From Accumulibacter sp. (GTDB taxonomy: Bacteria > Pseudomonadota > Gammaproteobacteria > Burkholderiales > Rhodocyclaceae): a DNA stretch of 20,545 nucleotides. Shown piece after piece: positions 1 through 8,002 of the stretch. Location of the stretch: assembly GCA_031274075.1 (NCBI GenBank), contig JAISQQ010000110.1, forward strand, positions 1 through 20,545, read 5' to 3'. Under the pieces are notes generated by a model. It was not told the DNA's origin. It searched no databases and worked only from the letters and a program-made list of their open reading frames with translations. Each line of letters starts with the position of its first letter. Position 1 is the first letter of the stretch. A program made the translations under genes and the position numbers.

Positions 1-895
1 GGGCCTGGTCGGCGCCGATGCGCCGCACGGCTTGCCTGAACGGCGCTTGCCGCGTTCCCCATACGCGCGCTTCCTTCAGCATCAGGTCGAGCGGGCGGCC
101 TTCGGCGAGGCCGGCCTTGACTTGCGCCAGCGCGCGCGCTTCCTCGGTCATGGCCCACAACACCAGCGGCGGAGCCTCGCCCTCCTGGCGCAGGCCGTCG
201 AGGGTTCGCGAGAGGCGCGTCAGATCGCCCGCCAGCAGGGCCTCGCGCAAGCCGTCGAGGCCGTAGCGCGCGACGTTCAGCACGGCGTCGCGTATCTGTT
301 CGAACGACAGTTTTCCGGGCGGATGCAAGAGGCCGAGCTTGAGAATTTCCTGGTGCGCGGCGAGCAGGTTGCCTTCGACGCGCTCGGCGATGAAGCGCAG
401 GCCGTCGCGGTCCGCGTCCTGCTGCTGGCGCCGCAGGCGTCCGGCGATCCAGGCCGGCAATTCCCCGAAATTCGGCGGCGCCGGCTTGACCGTCACGCCG
501 GCCTCGGTGAGCGCCTTGAGCCAGACCGCTTTTTCCTCGCTCCAATCGAGCCCCGGCAGGCTCACCAGCAGCAGCGCGTCCGGCGACGGCAGCGCGCAAT
601 AATCCTGTAGCGCCGCGCCGCCCTCGCGGCCGGGCTTGCCGGACGGAATGCGCAAATCGATGAGCTTGCGCCCGCCGAACAGCGACATGCTGCACGCCGT
701 GTCGCCGAGCTCGTTCCAGTTGAAACCGGGCATTACGGTCAATACTTCGCGCTCGGCGAAGCCTTGCCGCCGCGCCGCCGCGCGCACCGCGTCGGCGGCT
801 TCGATGACCAGCAGGGGCTCGTCGCCATAGACGGTGTAGATGGGCCGCAAATCCCTTTCGAGATGGGCGGCCAACTGCTCGCCCCGAAGCTGCAT
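1..895 (-). CDS. holA: DNA polymerase III delta subunit (partial, C-terminus missing)
   Basis: HolA is the delta subunit of the clamp loader; it opens the beta sliding clamp so that it can be loaded on primed DNA. Reading the minus strand from the ATG at 893-895 gives 298 uninterrupted codons before the window edge. The N-terminus begins MQLRGEQLAAHLERDL and continues with PIYTVYGDEPLLV, the usual HolA opening (the 'GDE' segment of the degenerate AAA+ fold), then CSMSLFGGRKLIDLRIP, AERVEGNLLAAHQEILKL and a helical collar-type region. The family is about 340 residues, so roughly 40 C-terminal residues lie outside. The start lies 12 bases after the lptE stop, and the purine-rich AAGGGAGCAAGG precedes it. 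leuS-lptE-holA is the standard proteobacterial order, so one operon is expected. Confidence 0.93.
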   Translation of the reverse strand, partial: MQLRGEQLAAHLERDLRPIYTVYGDEPLLVIEAADAVRAAARRQGFAEREVLTVMPGFNWNELGDTACSMSLFGGRKLIDLRIPSGKPGREGGAALQDYCALPSPDALLLVSLPGLDWSEEKAVWLKALTEAGVTVKPAPPNFGELPAWIAGRLRRQQQDADRDGLRFIAERVEGNLLAAHQEILKLGLLHPPGKLSFEQIRDAVLNVARYGLDGLREALLAGDLTRLSRTLDGLRQEGEAPPLVLWAMTEEARALAQVKAGLAEGRPLDLMLKEARVWGTRQAPFRQAVRRIGADQA

Positions 896-907
896 GGCCT
901 TGCTCCC

Positions 908-1441
908 TTATTCCCTTACTCCATTCTCCCTTACTTCCATTTCCGCCGGCGGCTTCGGCCTGGCCGCCACCAGGCGGCGCATCAGTTGTTGCACGATGTC
1001 GTTTTCCATGTCATGCCACAGCAATCCCTCTTCCTGCGTCTTGGCCAGCGTCTCCGAATCGGCGTAGCTCACGTCGCGGGACAGCTCGACATACGCTTGC
1101 GGCACGAGGTCCCGCCCCTGGGCGTCGACGATCCGGTAAGCGTAGCGCAGGCGCAGGCGCTTTTCGCGCACGCGCCCGGAACCGGAGAGCGAGACGATGA
1201 TCGCGTCGCGCCATTCTCCCGCGGGCAGGAAGCTTGCCTGCGCGTCCTTGGCACTATCGGCGATCCGCGTTCCGCCCGAGGCGCGGATTTGCCGCTTCAG
1301 TCCGGCGCCGACCACGCTGTCGCCCGCCGCCACGTAGATGCTCTCGTAGGGAAGCGAATACGCGCCGCGCAACTGGAAGCCGCATCCCGACAGCAGCCAC
1401 AGGACGAAGACACAGAACATGCCGCGAGCTGGCCGAATCAT
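908..1441 (-). CDS. lptE: LPS-assembly lipoprotein LptE
   Basis: LptE is the outer-membrane lipoprotein that plugs the LptD barrel and helps insert lipopolysaccharide in the outer leaflet. The 177-residue product has a short lipoprotein signal peptide with a hydrophobic stretch and the lipobox LLSGC, placing the lipidated cysteine at residue 20. The following GFQLRGAYSLPYESIYV is typical of the family, as is the pattern of beta strands ending in a helix with VQQLMRRLVAARP. The length matches the family. It lies 22 bases after leuS and 12 bases before holA on the same strand. The last codons lie in a purine-rich quasi-repeat (TAAGGGA-like units) that also supplies the holA ribosome binding site. 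Presence of LptE implies a Gram-negative cell. Confidence 0.93.
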   Translation of the reverse strand: MIRPARGMFCVFVLWLLSGCGFQLRGAYSLPYESIYVAAGDSVVGAGLKRQIRASGGTRIADSAKDAQASFLPAGEWRDAIIVSLSGSGRVREKRLRLRYAYRIVDAQGRDLVPQAYVELSRDVSYADSETLAKTQEEGLLWHDMENDIVQQLMRRLVAARPKPPAEMEVRENGVRE

Positions 1442-1463
1442 GCGTTTTCTCCCTGGTCCATGT

Positions 1464-4129
<2,666 letters not shown>

Positions 4130-4136
4130 CGCAGGG

Positions 4137-4168
4137 CAGGGGGGTTCAGGTATCGGGGATCAGATGTC
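4137..4168 (+). repeat. left remnant of heptamer array A, split by the IS
   Basis: Upstream of leuS the plus strand reads CAGGGGGGTT followed by seven-base units CAGGTAT, CGGGGAT and CAGATGT. These are in phase with the larger array at 5578-5654 once the insertion sequence and one copy of its 9-bp target duplication are removed. The IS therefore interrupted a pre-existing array. Confidence 0.75.
4160..4168 (+). repeat. IS target-site duplication, left copy
   Basis: The nonamer TCAGATGTC lies immediately outside the left inverted repeat and recurs exactly at 5577-5585 immediately outside the right one. This is a clean 9-bp target duplication and indicates a recent, unrearranged insertion. Confidence 0.92.
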
Positions 4169-4198
4169 GGGTGCGATTCAAACTGATGTGCCGTAGAG
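4169..4198 (+). repeat. IS terminal inverted repeat, transposase 3' side
   Basis: This 30-bp end is the exact reverse complement of 5547-5576. The transposase stop codon (4178-4180) lies inside it, so the last codons of the protein (LYGTSV) are encoded by the repeat. Confidence 0.93.
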
Positions 4199-5269
4199 AG
4201 AGGGCGAGGGGAGATTTTTCCAGTAGTGTTGCCAACGACGGTTGGCGCGGTTCAATCGTAAAGCCCACATGTATTCTGCGTGGTGGGGTCGCCACCAGGC
4301 GCCGGGGCGTTTGAGTCGTTGTTGGACAAGGTAGCGATGGGCGCTTTCGATCTCGCCGGAGCCAATGGGCCAGTCCTGGCGGAGCGCCTCATCGTAGTGG
4401 AGCTGATCGAGCCACCCACTGAGGGAGCTGTGGCCGGCGCGAACGGGGGCCTCCTCGTCCTTGATCCGTCGATCTTCCCGATACGGCGCCCGGGCCTCCC
4501 GGACGTATTGGGCTTGCCCACGTTTCAAGCGATCCTTTTGCGTTTCCATCCATCCGTGAGCCTCCCCGACCGGAACGATGGCTTGGGCCGCCGCGTTGAG
4601 GTAATCGCAAACATGATAGAAGTCCAGGAGATAGCGTCCGTTCTGTCCAAACCGTTCTTCGACTTGTTCGGCAATCCAGCCGGCGCCATCGCCTACGGCA
4701 TGCCGTTGGCTTCGATGGCCCAAGCCTGCCCGGCAGGCGGTGTCGAAGAGTCTCTGTCCGGCTTGTTCCGCATCGCCTTCAAGCGTGCCTCCATAGCTCA
4801 GGGTTTGACTTCCTTGGGGATGGGCCAGGGCGATCTTGGCTTCCTTCCAGCGCAGGGGCTTGCCTTTGCGCCGATCCGACTGGGACGCTTCCGGTTCCAT
4901 GATCGGAACCAGGCCACCGTCCCTCTCGGCAATGATGCGCTCCGCTCCCGGCTCAACGGGCCACGCTTCTTGCCGCTCTTCGCTCTCGAAGAGGGGGCGT
5001 CCATGGGCCAGAGTCACTCGTCGAATAACACTTTCACTCAGAAGAACACCGTCGTGTTCCACTAATTTGTCCATGGCTCGCGCAAAAGGAACCTCGGCGG
5101 CAAAATCGGTCACGACGCGTTGCAAGGCCCGTGAGACGCCTCGATGATGAACCTTCGCGCCGAGAACGAACGGGCGCACGCGCCGTGTCCCTTCCCGGAG
5201 CGGGACTTCTTCGAGGCCTATGTCTCCAAAGGTCGTGTGCCAGCAGAGTTTTTTTTCCCTTCCCGACAC
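4178..5269 (-). CDS. ISKra4-family transposase, catalytic frame (ORF B)
   Basis: This frame encodes the RNase H-like catalytic part of the transposase, which cuts and joins the IS ends. Read alone from the ATG at 5267-5269 it is 363 residues (MSGREKKLCWHTT onwards). Visible motifs: RVRPFVLGAKV near the start; a first acidic residue in AERDGGLVPIME; GDGAGWIAEQVEERFG; YLLDFYHVCDYLNAAAQ with the second acidic residue; and WPIGSGEIESAHRYLVQQRLKRPGAWW with the glutamate. These are hallmark ISKra4 segments. The frame overlaps the upstream one by 52 bases, and the internal ATG may not be the natural start; a -1 frameshift at 5248-5254 would join the two into a product of about 440 residues, the usual size. 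The stop lies inside the terminal inverted repeat. Confidence 0.9.
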   Translation of the reverse strand: MSGREKKLCWHTTFGDIGLEEVPLREGTRRVRPFVLGAKVHHRGVSRALQRVVTDFAAEVPFARAMDKLVEHDGVLLSESVIRRVTLAHGRPLFESEERQEAWPVEPGAERIIAERDGGLVPIMEPEASQSDRRKGKPLRWKEAKIALAHPQGSQTLSYGGTLEGDAEQAGQRLFDTACRAGLGHRSQRHAVGDGAGWIAEQVEERFGQNGRYLLDFYHVCDYLNAAAQAIVPVGEAHGWMETQKDRLKRGQAQYVREARAPYREDRRIKDEEAPVRAGHSSLSGWLDQLHYDEALRQDWPIGSGEIESAHRYLVQQRLKRPGAWWRPHHAEYMWALRLNRANRRWQHYWKNLPSPSLYGTSV

Positions 5270-5499
5270 ACGCCTGCCCGCTCTTGCCCGTGCGCCGTCT
5301 CCCGCTCCGCCTTGCGTTGTGCCCTCGCGCTCAACGACGCTCGCCCCATCTGACGCCTCTCCTCTATCAGCCGTAACTCCGCCGTGTCCGCATCCCCAAG
5401 CTCGCCTTCTTCGTTCGACTCCGCGCGTAGCGTCCCTTCCAGACGATCTCGTATCTCCGGATGCGCTCTGAGTCTCTCCAGCAACTCTTCATCTTCCAT
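5218..5499 (-). CDS. ISKra4 transposase N-terminal frame (ORF A)
   Basis: The 93-residue frame begins MEDEELLERLRAHPEIRDRLEG and is rich in charged residues, as expected for the N-terminal DNA-binding or helical part of this transposase family. It begins 77 bp inside the right end of the IS and ends at TGA in the overlap with the catalytic frame. The final 14 or so codons after the A-run would be read only by ribosomes that do not shift. No known domain can be named from sequence alone. Its role as the N-terminal part of a frameshift fusion is inferred from the position, the slippery heptamer and the combined size. Confidence 0.75.
   Translation of the reverse strand: MEDEELLERLRAHPEIRDRLEGTLRAESNEEGELGDADTAELRLIEERRQMGRASLSARAQRKAERETAHGQERAGVCREGKKNSAGTRPLET
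5248..5254 (-). promoter_or_regulatory. -1 programmed frameshift site in the transposase
   Basis: On the minus strand a run of eight A residues followed by C gives the slippery heptamer A-AAA-AAC in the ORF A frame. A -1 slip there moves the ribosome from ORF A (GGG AAA AAA AAC) into ORF B (GAA AAA AAA CTC). Transcriptional slippage on the A8 run would have a similar outcome. Frameshifted transposases are well known in IS biology; efficiency here is unmeasured. Confidence 0.75.
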
Positions 5500-5546
5500 C
5501 TGCTTGCCTCCCCTCTCTTTCTCCTTCTATCACGGTTTCCTCTATA

Positions 5547-5576
5547 CTCTACGGCACATCAGTTTGAATCGCACCC
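5547..5576 (-). repeat. IS terminal inverted repeat, transposase 5' side
   Basis: This end is the exact 30-bp reverse complement of 4169-4198. It is followed directly by the second copy of the target duplication. Confidence 0.93.
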
Positions 5577-5585
5577 TCAGATGTC
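5577..5585 (+). repeat. IS target-site duplication, right copy
   Basis: TCAGATGTC, identical to 4160-4168, immediately outside the right inverted repeat. Confidence 0.92.
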
Positions 5586-5654
5586 AGGGGTCAGGGGTCA
5601 GGTGGCAGGTGGCAGGTGGCAGGTGGCAGGTGGCAGGTGGCAGGGGTCAGAAGA
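5578..5654 (+). repeat. heptamer tandem array A (7-bp period)
   Basis: Eleven units of exactly seven bases in register: CAGATGT, CAGGGGT twice, CAGGTGG six times, CAGGGGT, CAGAAGA. All begin with CAG. It is the main part of the array split by the IS, and it runs directly into the structured repeat at 5648. Because seven is not a multiple of three, it produces spurious open frames on both strands; none looks like a gene. Confidence 0.93.
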
Positions 5655-5903
5655 CAGTCCGGCCACCAGGCGCCAGGCAATACGACACGCCGGGAGCGCG
5701 GGTTTGCTGGGAGCGCGGGGCTTCCGCCCCGCAACGGCGGTGGCGCCACTTCCCCGGTCATTGCGGGGCAGAAGCCCCGCGCTCCCAGGTTCACGCACCG
5801 GACCGGCGAACGGGAGGCGATAAATTACCGGGGCGCTGGTTTTGCCCCGCTTGGGCGTAGGCGCAAAACCGTCGCAAAACCGTAGGGCGGGAAAGCGCAG
5901 CGC
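5648..5903 (+). repeat. structured ~255-bp repeat, copy A
   Basis: This segment matches 7067-7319 almost without gaps (256 versus 253 bp) in direct orientation, at an estimated 85-90% identity by eye. In order it contains: a block starting CAGAAGACAGTCCGGCCACC that is also found at the other two arrays; AATACGACACGCC; a snapback formed by 26-bp arms at 5707-5732 and 5763-5788 (25 of 26 pairs, 30-base loop); GGCGAACGGGAGGCGATAA; and two tandem copies of CGCAAAACCGT (5862-5883) running into CGTAGGGCGGG. There is no coding potential on either strand. The two copies flank the Rpn gene. Confidence 0.9.
5707..5788. repeat. snapback palindrome, copy A
   Basis: Two 26-bp arms starting CTGGGAGCGCGGGGC and ending GCCCCGCGCTCCCAG pair at 25 of 26 positions around a 30-base loop. 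Each arm also contains a smaller self-complementary core, GCGGGG-CTTCCG-CCCCGC. No T-run follows, so a simple terminator is unlikely. The sequence type resembles palindromic intergenic repeats common in GC-rich proteobacteria. Confidence 0.9.
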
Positions 5904-6007
5904 CTCCCGCCGGTCTTTCTCTCCGGCGGCGCAGCCGCCGCTTATCGTATTCGACGGCCCTTGAATCGTGCGGCGCGTTGCGCCGCTGCGCGGCTTACCA
6001 CCCTACG
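5881..6007. mobile_element. MITE-like palindromic element
   Basis: A ~127-bp segment begins CGTAGGGCGG and ends CCACCCTACG, terminal inverted repeats matching at 9 of 10 bases. The interior consists of small palindromes (CTCCGGCGGCGCAGCCGCCG and GCGGCGCGTTGCGCCGC). It has no reading frame of its own. The right terminal repeat overlaps the 3' end of the Rpn gene and supplies its TAG stop codon. Only the left part of the element recurs at 7297-7319. The MITE label is based on structure only; no target duplication was verified. Confidence 0.55.
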
Positions 6008-6974
6008 ACGCCCCCGGATCGAGGTGAGCGAACCCCGGGCCAGGCGAGTTCCCGTCCCGCAAGGCGTGGATTTCTTCGGGCGAAAGGCCGGTGGCGGCAG
6101 CGATGTGCTCGATGCCGAAATTCAGGTTCAGCAGGTTTCTGGCGATGGCATGACGTTCCTCCTGCCGCCCATCTTGCCGTCCTTCCTGCCGTCCTTCCTG
6201 CCGTCCCTCTTGCCATCCTTCTTGCCTCCCCTTCTGCCGTCCTTCCTCGATGCCGCGCTGAATGCCTCTTTTCAGCGCGTCGTCCATCCGGGATTCTTCG
6301 TCCCACTGGGCGACCTGCCGGGACATGGCCAGCATTTTCAGGGCTTCGTCCCGCGAAAGCTCCTTGAGCTTTCCCACGGCGGCGCCGATCAGGGGGTCTT
6401 TTTGCGCGAGCATGACGAGCTCCTTGTCTTCCTTGGTGGCGAAAAATTCTGTCCAGAGATAGCGCCGGGAACCGTCGCTTTGGGCGGGGAGCTTGGGCAG
6501 TTCCAGCGTGTTCACTTCCAGCAGGTCGGTGAATTGCAGGCCGTTTTCCGGATTGTTGAGCCGGAAACGGTTGTGGTAGCCGGGAACGCCGGGGAAAAGG
6601 CGGTAGCCGGTGATCAGGATGCAGATGGTGCGCCGGATGTCGCGGTAGCTTTTGCCGCTGGCGGTCTGGTCGTCGAGCATGCGGGCGAGGTAGAAGAGAA
6701 TGCGCTGCGGCATTTCCGGGAGCGAGGCCAGTTGGATTTCCACGTCGATCTGGTGGCCGCCGACGGTTTCCACGCGCACGTCGAGGATGCCGGTCTTGTC
6801 GTCGGGCGTGTGGCCGAGGATGTGCGGATCGCGCAGGACGAGGCGGGCGAAGTCCGTGGCCGGCAGGTCGAGGACGGCTTGCAGGAAGTCCGCCAGAAAG
6901 CGCGTGTCATTGGCGTCGCCCATCAAGCGCTTGAAGACGACGTCGACGCCGGGCGGGAGAATTTTACGAGTCAT
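6003..6974 (-). CDS. Rpn-family recombination-promoting nuclease (PD-(D/E)XK, PF12784-like)
   Basis: Rpn proteins are DNA endonucleases related to transposases; E. coli RpnA promotes RecA-independent recombination. The 323-residue product begins MTRKILPPGVDVVFKRLMGD, the characteristic 'D..FK.L.G' opening. The nuclease core is GILDVRVETVGGHQIDVEIQL (about residues 63-83), with the D..(D/E)xQ pattern of the PD-(D/E)XK fold, followed by RILFYLARMLDDQ. Near residues 238-275 lies a 4-residue repeat tract (GRQEGRQEG type) encoded by 12-bp DNA repeats at about 6165-6245, as is common in this family. The C-terminus NLLNLNFGIEHIAAATGLSPEEIHAL is also typical. AGGAA sits upstream of the start. The stop codon is provided by the end of a MITE-like element, so the last residues may be altered. 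Whether it acts on the flanking repeats is unknown. Confidence 0.88.
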   Translation of the reverse strand: MTRKILPPGVDVVFKRLMGDANDTRFLADFLQAVLDLPATDFARLVLRDPHILGHTPDDKTGILDVRVETVGGHQIDVEIQLASLPEMPQRILFYLARMLDDQTASGKSYRDIRRTICILITGYRLFPGVPGYHNRFRLNNPENGLQFTDLLEVNTLELPKLPAQSDGSRRYLWTEFFATKEDKELVMLAQKDPLIGAAVGKLKELSRDEALKMLAMSRQVAQWDEESRMDDALKRGIQRGIEEGRQKGRQEGWQEGRQEGRQEGRQDGRQEERHAIARNLLNLNFGIEHIAAATGLSPEEIHALRDGNSPGPGFAHLDPGAS

Positions 6975-7038
6975 GGCAGGCCGTTCCTGTGGTTTGCGCT
7001 ATGTTGCACCAAAAATGGCGGGGAAGACAAATCGGGGG

Positions 7039-7073
7039 CAGGGATCAGGGATCAGGGATCAGGGATCAGAGGA
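7039..7073 (+). repeat. heptamer tandem array B (7-bp period)
   Basis: Four perfect CAGGGAT units followed by CAGAGGA in register, then the shared repeat block. The period matches arrays A and C, but the unit sequence differs, as if each array had been homogenised separately. It lies 64 bp upstream of the Rpn start, with the C-rich strand as the sense strand of that gene. Confidence 0.9.
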
Positions 7074-7319
7074 TAGTCCGGCTACCGGGTGCGGGCAATA
7101 CGATACGCCGAGCGCGGGTTTGCTGGGAGCGCGGGGCTTCCGCCCCGCAACCGCGGTGGTGCCACTCCCCCGGTCATTGCGGGGCAGAAGCCCCGCGCTC
7201 CTAGGTTTACGCACCGAGCCGGCGAACGGGAGGCGATAAGTTACTTGGGCGGCGGTCTTGGCCCGTTTGGGCGTGGGCGCAAAACCGTCGCAAAACCGTA
7301 GGGCGGGCAAGCGCAGCGC
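7067..7319 (+). repeat. structured ~255-bp repeat, copy B
   Basis: Direct copy of 5648-5903. It keeps the CAGAGGATAGTCCGGCTACC block, the snapback arms (7123-7148 and 7179-7204), GGCGAACGGGAGGCGATAA, the doubled CGCAAAACCGT (7278-7299) and CGTAGGGCGGG. It diverges after GCGCAGCGC, where copy A continues into the complete MITE-like element. It fills the space between the Rpn gene and rdgB, and no gene is visible in it. Confidence 0.9.
7123..7204. repeat. snapback palindrome, copy B
   Basis: Counterpart of 5707-5788. The second arm has one further change (CTCCTAG instead of CTCCCAG), so one base pair is weakened. The loop is again 30 bases. Structure conservation with loop variation (GGCGGTGGCGCC against CGCGGTGGTGCC) suggests that the stem matters more than the loop. 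Confidence 0.85.
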
Positions 7320-7401
7320 AAGCCGACGATCCTTCATGAATGTTTTCCGTTATGCTCTTATGTTCGTCGTGGTCAATTTTTTCCCTGCACCAGTGAAGCC
7401 C

Positions 7402-7992
7402 ATGAAACTCGTCGTCGCCTCGAGCAATCCCGGAAAACTGCGCGAATTCGGCGCGCTGCTCGTTCCTCTCGGATGGGAAATCCTGCCGCAACGGGCGCTC
7501 GGTGTTGGCGAGTGCGAAGAACCGCATGGCACTTTCGTCGAGAACGCGCTGGCCAAGGCGCGGCACGCGGCGGCGGTGACCGGATTGCCGGCGCTGGCCG
7601 ACGATTCGGGGCTGTGCGCGCACGCGCTCGGCGGCGCGCCGGGCGTCTACTCGGCGCGCTACGCCGGCGAGCCGAAATCCGACCGGCGCAACAACGAAAA
7701 GCTGGTCGCCGAGCTTGCCGGAATGGCGGACAAGCGCGCGCATTACGTCTGCGTGCTGGTCTTCGTGCGCCACGCCGGCGACCCGCAGCCGGTCGTCGCC
7801 GAAGGCGAATGGCATGGCGAAATCGTCGCTTCTCCGCGCGGCGAGGGCGGCTTCGGCTATGACCCGCACTTCTTCCTTCCCGACGCCGGCGTGACCGCCG
7901 CCGAGCTCGACGCCGCCGAGAAAAATCGCCGCTCGCACCGCGGCCAGGCGCTGGCCCTGCTCGTGGATCGGCTGAAGAACCGGCGTGTATGA
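7402..7992 (+). CDS. rdgB: XTP/dITP diphosphatase (non-canonical purine NTP pyrophosphatase)
   Basis: RdgB (Ham1/ITPase family) hydrolyses dITP, XTP and ITP to monophosphates and so keeps deaminated purines out of DNA. The 196-residue product starts MKLVVASSNPGKLREF, the canonical N-terminus with the SSNPGK nucleotide-binding motif at residues 7-12. It continues with FVENALAKARHAA, LADDSGLCAHAL (catalytic aspartate region, residues 67-70), GVYSARYAG, GGFGYDPHFFLP and KNRRSHRGQAL. The reading frame is open further upstream, but the ATG at 7402 is chosen because it gives the family N-terminus; the upstream sequence is repeat DNA. A weak GTGAAG lies before it. The stop lies ten bases before the hemW ATG, so the two genes are probably co-transcribed. 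Confidence 0.95.
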   Translation: MKLVVASSNPGKLREFGALLVPLGWEILPQRALGVGECEEPHGTFVENALAKARHAAAVTGLPALADDSGLCAHALGGAPGVYSARYAGEPKSDRRNNEKLVAELAGMADKRAHYVCVLVFVRHAGDPQPVVAEGEWHGEIVASPRGEGGFGYDPHFFLPDAGVTAAELDAAEKNRRSHRGQALALLVDRLKNRRV

Positions 7993-8002
7993 AACGGCGC
8001 GA

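Larger units (their letters stand above)
4169..5576 (-). mobile_element. ISKra4-family insertion sequence, complete
   Basis: A 1408-bp element bounded by perfect 30-bp inverted repeats starting GGGTGCGATTCAAACTGATG and by a 9-bp direct duplication. It carries two overlapping reading frames on the minus strand that together encode an ISKra4-type DDE transposase. As recalled from the family description, GGG-starting ends and 8-9 bp duplications are typical of this family; the 9-bp duplication points to the ISKra4 subgroup, while the two-frame organisation resembles the ISMich2 subgroup. It is inserted in a heptamer array about 80 bp upstream of leuS. Ends, duplication and reading frames all look intact, so the copy may still be active. 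Confidence 0.9.

Noticed and set aside
5578..5654. CRISPR-like array
   Set aside because: Units are contiguous seven-base tandem repeats with no spacers and no cas genes nearby.
5591..5860. Several open frames in both strands across heptamer array A and the snapback
   Set aside because: A 7-bp period without stops gives open frames in all phases; the peptides are simple repeats such as AGGRWQV.
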